A stretch of 64,000 nt of DNA from JADKFD01 sp050250665 (GTDB lineage Bacteria; Pseudomonadota; Gammaproteobacteria; Xanthomonadales; SZUA-5). A model generated the notes under the pieces. That model was not told the origin of the DNA. It saw only the letters and a program-made list of their open reading frames with translations, and searched no databases. Location of the stretch: contig JBFWOF010000022.1 in the NCBI GenBank assembly GCA_050250665.1, positions 1-64,000 on the forward strand, given 5' to 3'. Position numbers and translations under genes: made by a program. Shown here in pieces: positions 45,862 to 54,317 of this stretch (positions are counted from its first letter, which is position 1; each line of letters begins with the position of its first letter).

Positions 45862-46992
45862 ATGAGCGCGCCCTCATCGGCCGAGCACACCGCGCTCAAG
45901 CAGCGGATCCGGGCGCTGGCCGAGGATCTGGGCTTTCAGGCGCTGGGCGTGGCGAACATTGCCCTCGAGGAAGATGCGCAGCGTCTGCAGGACTGGATTG
46001 CCCGCGGCTGGCACGCGCAGATGGAATACATGCATCGCCATGGGCCAAAGCGCTGGACGCCGGCTGATCTGGTCCCCGGCACCCTCAGCGTGCTCTCGGC
46101 GCGCATGGATTACTGGCCGGCCGAGAGCGCTGATGCGCTCTCGGTATTGGAGAAGCCTGAGCTGGCTTATGTGTCGCGTTATGCGCTGGGGCGGGATTAT
46201 CACAAACTCTTGCGTTCGAGACTGCAGAAGCTCGCGGATGCCATTGTCGAACTGATCGGACCCTTTGGCTACCGGGTTTTCGTCGACTCGGCTCCGGTGC
46301 TGGAGAAACCGCTGGCGCGCAATGCCGGCTTGGGCTGGATCGGCAAACACACCAATCTGATCGCCCGCGATGCCGGCAGCTATTTCTTTCTGGGCGAGAT
46401 CTACACCGATCTGCCGCTGCCGCCCGATGCGCCGGTGGCCGACCATTGCGGCAGTTGCCGGCGCTGCCTGGACGCCTGCCCCACCGCCGCCCTGCCGGCG
46501 CCCTACCAGATCGATGCGCGCCGCTGCATTTCCTATTTGACCATCGAACATCAGGGGCCGATCCCGCTGGCACTGCGGCCCATGCTCGGCAACCGCATCT
46601 ACGGCTGCGACGATTGCCAGCTGGTCTGTCCCTGGAACAAATATGCCCGGCTGGCCGGCGAGCCCGATTTCCGCGCCCGCCATGGTCTGGATCAATCCAG
46701 TCTGATCGAGTTGTTCAGCTGGGACGAAGCCAGCTTCCTCAGCCGCACCGAAGGCTCAGCCATCCGCCGCATCGGCCACGGCCGCTGGCTGCGCAACATC
46801 GCCATTGCGCTCGGCAATGCACCCAGTTCGGCGGACGCCATCGCCGCCTTGCAGGCGCGCGCCGGGCATCCGGACGAGACCGTCCGCGAGGCCGTCGAAT
46901 GGGCGCTGCAAAGGCAGAAATCCGGACCGCACCGGGAGCAGTTTCCGTCGGCACTCGACCGACGAGTACAGGTGCGCCTGCCGCAGTCGTAG
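45862..46992 (+). CDS. queG: Epoxyqueuosine reductase QueG
   Basis: A 376-aa cobalamin-dependent iron-sulfur enzyme doing the last step of queuosine tRNA modification. Two 4Fe-4S motifs: CGSCRRCLDACPTAALPAP and CDDCQLVCPWNKYA; the B12 region KHTNLIARDAGSYFFLGEI is conserved. The C-terminal HEAT-like part follows. Divergent from nnr. The TAG stop (46990-46992) is part of a GTAG-headed REP palindrome, so the last residues may derive from that junction. Confidence 0.95.
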   Translation: MSAPSSAEHTALKQRIRALAEDLGFQALGVANIALEEDAQRLQDWIARGWHAQMEYMHRHGPKRWTPADLVPGTLSVLSARMDYWPAESADALSVLEKPELAYVSRYALGRDYHKLLRSRLQKLADAIVELIGPFGYRVFVDSAPVLEKPLARNAGLGWIGKHTNLIARDAGSYFFLGEIYTDLPLPPDAPVADHCGSCRRCLDACPTAALPAPYQIDARRCISYLTIEHQGPIPLALRPMLGNRIYGCDDCQLVCPWNKYARLAGEPDFRARHGLDQSSLIELFSWDEASFLSRTEGSAIRRIGHGRWLRNIAIALGNAPSSADAIAALQARAGHPDETVREAVEWALQRQKSGPHREQFPSALDRRVQVRLPQS

Positions 46993-47280
46993 GTCACGTT
47001 GGCCGCCCAGCGGCCTACGTGACAAGCCAGCCTCCAAGGCTACAAGGCAAGCCCGGGCGGAGCGCGCCCGGAGCTTTGCTGAAGTCGGTGTCCGGCCAAG
47101 AGCGTCCAGACAAGTCTGGACCTGCGGGCAAGAACCCATTTCTGAGGCAGCTTGATACCAGGAGCAGCACGCGGAGTTCGCAGAGGACAAGCAGAGAGAA
47201 CGCCAAGAAAAGCAGGCTGAGGGCGTGAAGCTCTTCTCTGCGTTCCCTCTGCCTCTGCTCCGCGTTCTCTGCGTTCAGTA
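46989..47280. repeat. REP palindromes and inverted arms between queG and pgi
   Basis: A GTAGGTCACG-headed palindrome (46989-47023; stem GTCACGTTGGCCGC with one mismatch), a GTCCAGACAAGTCTGGAC palindrome near 47104-47122, then arms GCGGAGTTCGCAGAGG and CTCTGCGTTCCC/CTCCGCGTTCTCTGCG. No gene in 46993-47359. Confidence 0.85.
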
Positions 47281-47359
47281 CTTCATCCCCGGTGTGCCAG
47301 GGGTGTCGCTCGTCCGACACCGATCAGTCACGACGCGAAGACGCGCCTGTATCGCGCCT

Positions 47360-48973
47360 TCAGCGGGTGCTGCGATAGCGCCTCAGCAAGGCCTCGGTAG
47401 AGCTGTCGAGTCCGTTCATGGCGGCCTCGCCGGTGACCATCGGCAGCAGTTGCCCGCAGATTTCCTTGCCCAGCTCCACGCCCCACTGGTCGAAGGAATT
47501 GATGCCGAGCATGCGTCCGGCCAGGTACACCTTGTGCTCCATCAGCGCGATCAGCGCGCCAACCGAATGCGCATCCAGCTGTTCCAGCAGCAGTGTCGTG
47601 CTCGGTCGGTTACCGGGAAACACCCGCTGGCGGGCGCGGGCCTGCGCCGCCGGATCGGCCGGATGGGATTCCTGCGCCAGGGCTTCGGGATAACTGCGCC
47701 CACGCAACAGGGCCGCACCCTGCGCCGCCATATTGGCGATCAGGGCGTCGTGGTGACCATCGAAATCGTGTTCGACCCGGGCCGCGGCGATGAAGCTCAC
47801 CGGCACCACATCGGTGCCCTGGTGCAGGGCCTGGAAGAAGGCGTGCTGCACGCTGGTGCCGACACCGCCCCAGACCACCGGCGCGGTGGGATAGCTCATG
47901 GTCTCGCCGCTGACATCCACCGACTTGCCGTTGGATTCCATCTCCAGCTGCTGCAGGTATTCGGGCAGCCGGGCCAGGCGTTCGTCGTAGACCACGACCG
48001 CGTGGGAGGGATGCCCAAAGCCGCAGCGGTGCAGCAGCTCGATCAGAGCCAGCAGGAATCCGGCATTGCTCTCCCAGGGCTCGTGCAGCACATGCTGGTC
48101 GATCTGATGGGCGCCATCGAGCAGCGCGCGGAAACGACCAATGCCGAGCGCATAGACCAGCGGAAAGCCGATCGCACTCCAGACCGAATAACGGCCACCG
48201 ACAGCTTCACTGAAAGCCAGAATATGGGTTTCCGGCACGCCCATGGCCCGCGCCGCCTCGGGTTTGGCGGTCACGGCCACCAGCCGCTGGCTGATCTCGG
48301 ATTCACTGAGGCCATGCGCGCGCATCCAGTGCATCGCGCTTTCCGCGTTCATCCGTGTTTCCTGGGTGCTGAAGCTCTTGGAGGCCAGCACGAAGGCGCT
48401 TCGTCGGGGATCGAGGTGCCGCAACACTGCATCCAGCGCATTGCCATCGACATTGGCAACGAAGCGCAGGCGGCGGCCGTGCAGGGCCTGGGCACCCAGG
48501 GCTTCATAGACCAGCCGCGGTCCCAGATCAGAGCCGCCGATGCCGAGATTGACCAGCGTTTCGATGCCCTCTCCCGCAAGCTTCTCTCCGAGGGCCGCCA
48601 TCCGCCGCAGGGCGCTCTGCATGTCGTCGTGGCGGTCTCGCAGAGCCTCGGCCACCGGCGTGCCTTCGGGCACGCGCAACAGCGTGTGCAGCGCCGCACG
48701 GCCCTCGGAGGCATTGACGGTATGGCCTTCGAACAGCGCCTTGAGCGCATCGCGCAGCTGCATGCGTTCCGCCAGCTGCGCCGCAGCAATCACCAGATCA
48801 TCGCTGAGCGCCTGCTTGGACAGATCCAGCCAGGCGCCCGGCAGTTCCAGGGCAAAGCGCTGGGCGCGGCCGGGATCTCGGGCGAACATCTCGCGCAGAT
48901 CAGCGCCGGACCCGCGGGCATGCTGGCGCAGCAGCTGCACCAGTTCGGTACGCAACTCGGAAAAATCGGACAT
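47360..48973 (-). CDS. pgi: Glucose-6-phosphate isomerase
   Basis: A 537-aa cytosolic isomerase interconverting glucose-6-P and fructose-6-P. PGI signatures: GIGGSDLGPRLVYEAL, KSFSTQETRMNAESAMHW, the GGRYSVWSAIGFPL active-site stretch and FDQWGVELGKEI near the C-terminus. Length is normal for the bacterial 540-550 aa type. panC lies upstream with a terminator between; no panD between them although pan genes border pgi in relatives. Confidence 0.97.
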   Translation of the reverse strand: MSDFSELRTELVQLLRQHARGSGADLREMFARDPGRAQRFALELPGAWLDLSKQALSDDLVIAAAQLAERMQLRDALKALFEGHTVNASEGRAALHTLLRVPEGTPVAEALRDRHDDMQSALRRMAALGEKLAGEGIETLVNLGIGGSDLGPRLVYEALGAQALHGRRLRFVANVDGNALDAVLRHLDPRRSAFVLASKSFSTQETRMNAESAMHWMRAHGLSESEISQRLVAVTAKPEAARAMGVPETHILAFSEAVGGRYSVWSAIGFPLVYALGIGRFRALLDGAHQIDQHVLHEPWESNAGFLLALIELLHRCGFGHPSHAVVVYDERLARLPEYLQQLEMESNGKSVDVSGETMSYPTAPVVWGGVGTSVQHAFFQALHQGTDVVPVSFIAAARVEHDFDGHHDALIANMAAQGAALLRGRSYPEALAQESHPADPAAQARARQRVFPGNRPSTTLLLEQLDAHSVGALIALMEHKVYLAGRMLGINSFDQWGVELGKEICGQLLPMVTGEAAMNGLDSSTEALLRRYRSTR

Positions 48974-49052
48974 GGGTCGCTCCGCAATCCAGTGGGGTCG
49001 ATGCCAAGTCTGGTCCCGACAGCGCCGAATTTGAAGCGCCGGAATGCAGGCG

Positions 49053-49084
49053 AAAAAAAACCCTCACCAATTCGGCGAGGGTTT
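49053..49084 (-). terminator. Rho-independent terminator upstream of pgi
   Basis: On the minus strand, stem AAACCCTC / GAGGGTTT with inner GCC-GG pairs, loop GAATT, followed by an eight-base T run. It lies about 140 bp after the panC stop and 80 bp before pgi. Confidence 0.88.
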
Positions 49085-49225
49085 AATCGGAGTGACGATT
49101 ACCTCAACGCGCCCTGCGTGCTCTAGCTGCGTGTTGCTTCGCTACCAGAGTGGTTGCAAAAGTACCACAGCATGTTGCGGAAATCCATACAGTGCGGCGC
49201 ATTGTTCAGAATTTTGCAACCTCGG

Positions 49226-50071
49226 TCAGGATCGGGTGAAACGCAGATTGTCGATCAGCCGTGCCCGACCCAGCCAGGCGGCGGCCAGCACCACCAGCTC
49301 CTTCTCCTCGGGTGCCGGCGGTTGCAGGGTTTCAGCCGAGCGCACTTCCAGATAGTCCGGCCGAAATCCCTGCCCGACCAGTTCGGTCAGGGCCGCTGCC
49401 GTGAGCGCTTCGATGGCTTCGCCGGCACCCACGCCCGTAGCCACGCGCTGCAACGCCCGGTAGATGGCGCCGGCCTGCAGGCGCTCGGCGGCGCTCAGAT
49501 ACTGGTTGCGCGAGCTCAAGGCCAGACCGTCGGCATCGCGGGCCGTCGGCGCGCCGACGATCTCGATCGGGAAACCGAGATCAGCGCTCATGCGCCGGAT
49601 CAGCAGCAATTGCTGGTAGTCCTTCTCGCCGAACACGGCGACATCCGGCGCCACGTGATTGAACAGGCGCGCGACCACGGTGGCGACGCCGCGGAAATGC
49701 CCGGGGCGCGCGGCTCCGCAGAGTATTCCGGAGAGACTCGGCACATCGACCCAGGCCTCGGTCTCACCGAAGGGATAGATCGATTCGATGGTCGGGGTGA
49801 ACAGCACATCGGTCCCGGCCGCCTTGAGAAACTCGGCGTCGCGCTCCAGCGTGCGCGGATAGGCCGCATAGTCTTCCGAGGGGCCGAACTGGGTGGGATT
49901 GACGAACACGCTGGCCACGACCCGGTCCGCCAGTTCGCGGGCACACTCGATCAGCGAGATATGCCCGGCATGCAGATTGCCCATGGTCGGCACGAAGGCA
50001 ATGCGCAGGCGCGCAATACGCCACTCACGCAGCTCTTCGCGCATCGGCGCGGGCTCATTGAATCGATGCAT
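49226..50071 (-). CDS. panC: Pantothenate synthetase
   Basis: A 281-aa ATP-dependent ligase joining pantoate and beta-alanine. Nucleotidyltransferase HIGH-type motif MGNLHAGHISLIECA, then FVNPTQFGPSEDYAAYPR, FGEKDYQQLLLIRRM and the KMSKS-like LALSSRNQYLS. Downstream of panB in the same direction but with 350 bp of repeats between. The following 140 bp before the terminator carry no clear gene and are poorer in GC. Confidence 0.96.
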   Translation of the reverse strand: MHRFNEPAPMREELREWRIARLRIAFVPTMGNLHAGHISLIECARELADRVVASVFVNPTQFGPSEDYAAYPRTLERDAEFLKAAGTDVLFTPTIESIYPFGETEAWVDVPSLSGILCGAARPGHFRGVATVVARLFNHVAPDVAVFGEKDYQQLLLIRRMSADLGFPIEIVGAPTARDADGLALSSRNQYLSAAERLQAGAIYRALQRVATGVGAGEAIEALTAAALTELVGQGFRPDYLEVRSAETLQPPAPEEKELVVLAAAWLGRARLIDNLRFTRS

Positions 50072-50096
50072 TCCTGCTACTCCAGAATTGTTGGTG

Positions 50097-50420
50097 CGTC
50101 ATTGCGAGGAACGTAGTGACGAAGCAATCCAGCGAGACTTGCGAGCGTGCGCCTCGATTGGGGAAAGATAGGGACGCTAAGGACGCGAAGGAAGAGCAAG
50201 AAAGGACGCGAAGGAGATCAACAGGAGATCAACAGGAGATCAATCAGCGATGGACATCCAGGAAATTCCAGGTCCTCAATGAGTTGCGCCATGCAGAAAG
50301 CCAGGGCGGTGTCCTGTCAATTTCTTGAGAATCCCACAGGAAGATCTTCGCGCCCTTGCCTGCTTTTCCTTCGCGTCCTTCGCGTCCAACGCTCTCGCTC
50401 GCACCTCGCGACACGCTGGG
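50097..50420. repeat. Repeats between panC and panB
   Basis: A GCGTCATTGCGAGG half-hairpin at 50097-50135, then facing copies of GGACGCGAAGGA-type units (50170-50215) and TTCGCGTCCTTCGCGTCC (50367-50390), the arms seen also in the first 350 bp of the window. Three short AGGAGATCAACAGG-like copies lie at 50213-50245. No gene. Confidence 0.82.
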
Positions 50421-50421
50421 C

Positions 50422-51249
50422 TCAGAAGCTGTGCTCGGGCGTCGGGAAGCGTCGCGCGCGGACATCTTCGATGTAGCGCTCGACGGCACCCTGGACGCTG
50501 CCGGTTTCAATCAAAAAATCCTTGGTGAAGCGCACCCGCTTGCCCGGGGTGATGCCGAGCGCATCGTAGCTGACCAGGATCTGGCCGTCGGTATCGACGC
50601 CGGCACCGATGCCAATGGTGGGAATCGGGATGGCCTGGGTGATCTCGCGGGCGAGGCTGGCCGGCACGCATTCGAGCACCAGCGCTTCGGCGCCGGCTTC
50701 GACCACAGCATGGGCCTGTTCCAGCATGATCCGCTGGGCCGTCTCTTCGCGGCCCTGCACGCGAAAACCGCCCATGCGCAACACCGACTGCGGGGTCAGC
50801 CCCAGGTGCGCGCAGACCGGCACCTCGCGCTCGGTCAGGAAACGAATCACTTCCAGCACACAATCCTGACCGCCTTCGAGCTTGACCATGGCAGCGCCGG
50901 CGTCGACCAGCATGCGCTGGGCGTTGACCAGCGCCCGTTCCGGCGTGGCGTAGCTGAGGAAAGGCAGATCGGCCATCAACAGGGCGCGGCTGAGGCCACG
51001 GCGCACCGCGGCGCAGTGATAGACGATGTCGTCGACATGGGCCGGCAGCGTGGTCGCATGGCCCTGAATGACCATGCCGAGCGAGTCGCCGACCAGCACC
51101 ACATCGATACCGGCGGCGTCGAGCACGTGGGCGAAGCTGGCGTCATAGGCGGTCAGGGCCGTGATCACCTGGCCTTCCTGTTTCATCTTGCGCAGGCCGG
51201 GCACACTCACCGGGCGTTGCGCAGGCGCTGGGGCAGCAGAGGCGTACAT
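50422..51249 (-). CDS. panB: 3-methyl-2-oxobutanoate hydroxymethyltransferase
   Basis: A 275-aa enzyme adding a hydroxymethyl group from methylene-THF to 2-ketoisovalerate, first step of pantothenate synthesis. LTAYDASFAHVLDAAGIDVVLVGDSLGM, the active-site region HLGLTPQSV and GIGAGVDTDGQILVSYD are typical. The start MYASAAPAPAQRPVSVPGL includes a short low-complexity N-terminus. 15 bp downstream of folK. Confidence 0.96.
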   Translation of the reverse strand: MYASAAPAPAQRPVSVPGLRKMKQEGQVITALTAYDASFAHVLDAAGIDVVLVGDSLGMVIQGHATTLPAHVDDIVYHCAAVRRGLSRALLMADLPFLSYATPERALVNAQRMLVDAGAAMVKLEGGQDCVLEVIRFLTEREVPVCAHLGLTPQSVLRMGGFRVQGREETAQRIMLEQAHAVVEAGAEALVLECVPASLAREITQAIPIPTIGIGAGVDTDGQILVSYDALGITPGKRVRFTKDFLIETGSVQGAVERYIEDVRARRFPTPEHSF

Positions 51250-51264
51250 GAATCTCCGGGCGGT

Positions 51265-51771
51265 CTAGTTCGGGGTGCAGTTCGCTGGCAGGCGCCAGCA
51301 CAGGCTAGCGAATTCCGGGCGCAGCAGCGACCGCAGCGGAACAGCGTTCGGCAGAATCAGCTCTGGCGCCAGATCCGCCAGCGGCAACAGCACAAAGGCG
51401 CGTTCGGGCAGTCGCGGATGCGGCAGTTGCAGACCGGGCTCGTCGATGATCGCCGATCCGTACAGCAGCAGATCCAGATCCAGCGTGCGCGGTCCGTTGC
51501 GGCGGCCGCTGCTGCGATCGCGGCCCTGCGCCTGTTCGATATCGAGCATGGCCAGCAGCAGCTGCCGTGGCGGCAGCGTGGTGTCGATCGCGGCCACCGC
51601 ATTGACGTAGTTGGCCTGATCCGGATCGCCCCAGGGCAAGGAGCCATACAGGGGCGAGACCGCTACCCAGCGACTGCGCGGCAGTTGCTGCAGCGCGCTG
51701 ACGGCGCGGGCAATCTGCTGCTCGGGTCGATCCAGATTGCTGCCGAGGCCGATGTAGGCGCGCTCCGCCAT
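51265..51771 (-). CDS. folK: HPPK (2-amino-4-hydroxy-6-hydroxymethyldihydropteridine pyrophosphokinase)
   Basis: A 168-aa folate-synthesis kinase. YIGLGSNLDRPEQQI at the N-terminus, then SPLYGSLPWGDPDQANYVNAVAAI and RNGPRTLDLDLLLYG, then HPRLPERAFVLLPLADLAP: all HPPK landmarks. Two bases after the pcnB stop, so co-transcribed with pcnB and panB. Confidence 0.96.
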   Translation of the reverse strand: MAERAYIGLGSNLDRPEQQIARAVSALQQLPRSRWVAVSPLYGSLPWGDPDQANYVNAVAAIDTTLPPRQLLLAMLDIEQAQGRDRSSGRRNGPRTLDLDLLLYGSAIIDEPGLQLPHPRLPERAFVLLPLADLAPELILPNAVPLRSLLRPEFASLCWRLPANCTPN

Positions 51772-51773
51772 CG

Positions 51774-53135
51774 TCAGTCGGCAGGCGCTGCCGGCGCACC
51801 CGGCACCCGACGGCGCCGGCGACGGCGACGCTTGGCCGGCGGCTCCTCCTCTGACGGCAGCGAGGCGGGACCGGCCTTCACCGCCGGCGCGGCCCGGAAC
51901 AGGGCATCGAATTCATTTTCGCCGCAGGTCTGGGCTTTCTCCCAACGCTCGGCAATCGGCCGCAGCAGCGGATCGACCTGGGCGCGCAGGACCATGAAAT
52001 CAAAGGCTGCGCGGAAACGCGGATGACGCATCAGCCGGCGCGCGCGGCTGGGTGAATTGGTTTCCAGTCGCGGCTGCAGTTCCCAGATCTCACGGGTGAC
52101 GATCGAGAACCGGCGCGGCAGCGCCACCCGCTCCATGGCGTCCTGAAACACGATCTCTGCGGCATCGGCCATCGCGCCCTCGGCGTGGATGTCGATACCG
52201 GCGCAGGCCATCTGGAACGGCTCCCACAGGAAGGCTGCAAACAGGAAGGCCGGCGTAATCGGCTTGTCCTGGGCCACCCGCAGATCGGTACTGCGCAGCG
52301 CTGCCCGGATCAAGGCACCGGCGTAGGGCTGGCCGGTGTCACTGTTGATGCTGACCGAGGGAAACAGGTGCTCGAAAAGGCGCAGTCTGAGCAGCTGCTC
52401 ATAACTCTTTTCGGCATGGCCGTAGAGGAACAGCTTCTGCAGGTCGTCGAACAGTCGCGCCGGCGGAATGCCATCGAGCAGATTGGCGAGGCGACCGATC
52501 GGCTCCTCGGTGCCGCGCTCCAGCGTGAAACCGAGCTTGGCTGCCAGGCGCGCAGCACGCAGCATCCGCACCGGATCCTCGCGATAGCGCTGCTCGGGAT
52601 CGCCGATCAGCCGCAGCTGACGCTTTTCCAGATCCTGCAGACCGCCGACGAAATCGCGCACCGCGAAGTCATCGATACTGTAATAGAGCGCGTTGACGGT
52701 GAAATCGCGGCGCCGGGCATCTTCTTCCAGTGTGCCAAAGACGTTGTCGCGCAACACCAGCCCTTCCGCCTCGACTTCGCGCTCGGGGTGATCTTCACCC
52801 TCGGTGCCGCCGCCGCGGAAGGTGGTGACTTCAATGATTTCGTTGCCGAAGCGCACGTGGGCGATGACGAAACGGCGACCGATCAGCCGGCAGGTGCGGA
52901 AGACCTTGCGGATCTCCTCCGGATGGGCGTCGGTGGCCACATCGTAGTCCTTGGGATCACCGCCCAGCAGCAGATCACGCACCGCGCCACCGACCAGGTG
53001 GGCCTGATAACCGGCCTCGCGCAGGCCGTAGAGCACGCGCACTGCAGCGGAGCTGATGCGCTTGCGGGAAATGATGTGCTGTGGCCGCTCAAGCACCAGC
53101 GGCTGGTGCTCGGAATGTATGTCCATGTCGATCAT
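51774..53135 (-). CDS. pcnB: Poly(A) polymerase I
   Basis: A 453-aa polynucleotide adenylyltransferase that adds 3' poly(A) tails promoting RNA decay. The nucleotidyltransferase core has LVGGAVRDLLLGGDPKDYDVATDAHPEE, EVTTFRGG and RRRDFTVNALYYSIDD, followed by YREDPVRMLRAARLAAKLGF. The C-terminus is a basic tail (KRRRRRRRRVPG) that fits PcnB's RNA-binding end and separates it from the CCA-adding enzyme. First gene of pcnB-folK-panB. Start at 53135; an ATG three codons later is possible. Confidence 0.95.
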   Translation of the reverse strand: MIDMDIHSEHQPLVLERPQHIISRKRISSAAVRVLYGLREAGYQAHLVGGAVRDLLLGGDPKDYDVATDAHPEEIRKVFRTCRLIGRRFVIAHVRFGNEIIEVTTFRGGGTEGEDHPEREVEAEGLVLRDNVFGTLEEDARRRDFTVNALYYSIDDFAVRDFVGGLQDLEKRQLRLIGDPEQRYREDPVRMLRAARLAAKLGFTLERGTEEPIGRLANLLDGIPPARLFDDLQKLFLYGHAEKSYEQLLRLRLFEHLFPSVSINSDTGQPYAGALIRAALRSTDLRVAQDKPITPAFLFAAFLWEPFQMACAGIDIHAEGAMADAAEIVFQDAMERVALPRRFSIVTREIWELQPRLETNSPSRARRLMRHPRFRAAFDFMVLRAQVDPLLRPIAERWEKAQTCGENEFDALFRAAPAVKAGPASLPSEEEPPAKRRRRRRRRVPGAPAAPAD

Positions 53136-53229
53136 CTACTATCCATGTAGTGAAAAGTTTGCGGGCACTTGGGCCCGCAGCTGGTTGTGGCGCGCCTTCG
53201 CCACCGCTATTATCGCAGAGCTCAGCAAA

Positions 53230-53304
53230 GCTCCCTTCGTCTAGCGGTTAGGACGTGGCCCTCTCAAGGCTAAAACACGAGTTCGATTCTCGTAGGGAGC
53301 GCCA
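53230..53304 (+). tRNA. tRNA-Glu (anticodon CUC)
   Basis: Cloverleaf seen directly: acceptor arms GCTCCCT (53230-53236) and AGGGAGC (53294-53300), discriminator G and encoded CCA at 53302-53304. D arm TTCGTCTAGCGGTTAGGA, anticodon stem-loop TGGCC-CTCTCAA-GGCTA giving anticodon CUC, T arm ACGAG-TTCGATT-CTCGT. Just upstream of fdxA. Confidence 0.95.
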
Positions 53305-53324
53305 AATTCGGTACTTGCGCGCCA

Positions 53325-53648
53325 ATGCCCTTTGTTGTCATCGAAAACTGCATCAAGTGCAAGTACACCGACTGCGTCGAAGTCTGTCCGGTGGATTGCT
53401 TTCATGAAGGCCCGAATTTCCTGGCCATCGATCCGGACGAATGCATCGACTGCACGCTGTGCGAGCCCGAATGCCCGGCCAACGCCATCTTCCCCGAAGA
53501 TGATGTGCCGGCAGGCCAGGAGCATTTCATCGCGCTGAATCGTGAACTCGCGGCCGGCTGGCCGACGATCACGACCCAGAAAGCGCCGCCGCCTGACGCC
53601 AAGGAATGGGACGGAAAGCCCGACAAGCTGCGCCTGCTGGAGCGCTGA
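53325..53648 (+). CDS. fdxA: 7Fe ferredoxin FdxA
   Basis: A 107-aa electron carrier with a [3Fe-4S] and a [4Fe-4S] cluster. The cluster motifs are CIKCKYTDCVEVCPVDC and CIDCTLCEPECPANAIF; the C-terminal extension (WPTITTQKAPPPDAKEWDGKPDKL) is characteristic of the Azotobacter FdI/FdxA type. Begins 21 bp after the tRNA. Confidence 0.96.
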   Translation: MPFVVIENCIKCKYTDCVEVCPVDCFHEGPNFLAIDPDECIDCTLCEPECPANAIFPEDDVPAGQEHFIALNRELAAGWPTITTQKAPPPDAKEWDGKPDKLRLLER

Positions 53649-53673
53649 TCGCCCGGCTTTCCGACCAGAGGGC

Positions 53674-54267
53674 TCAACGCAGACGCGCTTCGACTGCACC
53701 CAGCACCGTCATCGCCGGATCATCCTTGCGAGTGGCGCCGGACGCATCCACGACCGTCACGATCGAGCCGGCATCGGCCTGCGCCACCTGCACGATCATT
53801 CGCGGCGAGGGCGCATCAGCGCCGAACATACGCTTGAAGAAGCCGGGCCGAGGCGGCGGCGAAGCCAGTTCGACGTCATAGCTCAAGCCTTCGGGATTCT
53901 TCGCCAGCACCTTGCAGCAGGCACTGCGCTCCAGCGCAATCCCCACCCGTCGGAAAGCGCTGTCGGTGGCATCCGCCAGCGGCAGAACGGCGTTCGCGGC
54001 GCGCGGAAAGCCGCTGCGGGCCACCGCCACGGTATTGCCCAGCGTGGGCGGCGCGGTATCCACATTGCTGGCCACGCCCTGAACAGCCGGGACCTGCAAC
54101 GCGGGATTGGGCGCCGGAGCGATCAGATCGCTGGGCACCTTCAAGGGCGGGGTCTCCTTGGCATCTTCGTAGATGATCTGCCGATCCACCCAGCTACAAC
54201 CCACCTGCAGACCCAGGGCCACCATCAGCAGCAGTTTTCTGTGACTGGTCCAGCGCACTCGAGACAT
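53674..54267 (-). CDS. bamC: Outer membrane assembly lipoprotein BamC-like
   Basis: A 197-aa lipoprotein: basic N-terminus, hydrophobic stretch LLLMVALGLQVGC with lipobox cysteine ~24. The downstream position after dapA is the one bamC (nlpB) holds in E. coli. The body (LKVPSDLIAPAPNPALQVP, then FRRVGIALERSACCKVLAKNPEGLSYDVEL and PRMIVQVAQADAGSIVTV) fits one BamC-type domain; E. coli BamC (344 aa) has two, so this is a shorter version. Call rests on context plus the lipobox and domain pattern. Confidence 0.75.
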   Translation of the reverse strand: MSRVRWTSHRKLLLMVALGLQVGCSWVDRQIIYEDAKETPPLKVPSDLIAPAPNPALQVPAVQGVASNVDTAPPTLGNTVAVARSGFPRAANAVLPLADATDSAFRRVGIALERSACCKVLAKNPEGLSYDVELASPPPRPGFFKRMFGADAPSPRMIVQVAQADAGSIVTVVDASGATRKDDPAMTVLGAVEARLR

Positions 54268-54317
54268 TCGGTCATCCGTTCCTGTTGTGTTTGATCGCGG
54301 CGTTTGCCGGACCAGGC

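Noticed and set aside
47225..49126. 633-codon open frame opposite pgi
   Set aside because: Antisense shadow of pgi extended through repeats; no motif.
50356..52026. 556-codon open frame opposite panB and folK
   Set aside because: Crosses two real genes in antisense; not a gene.
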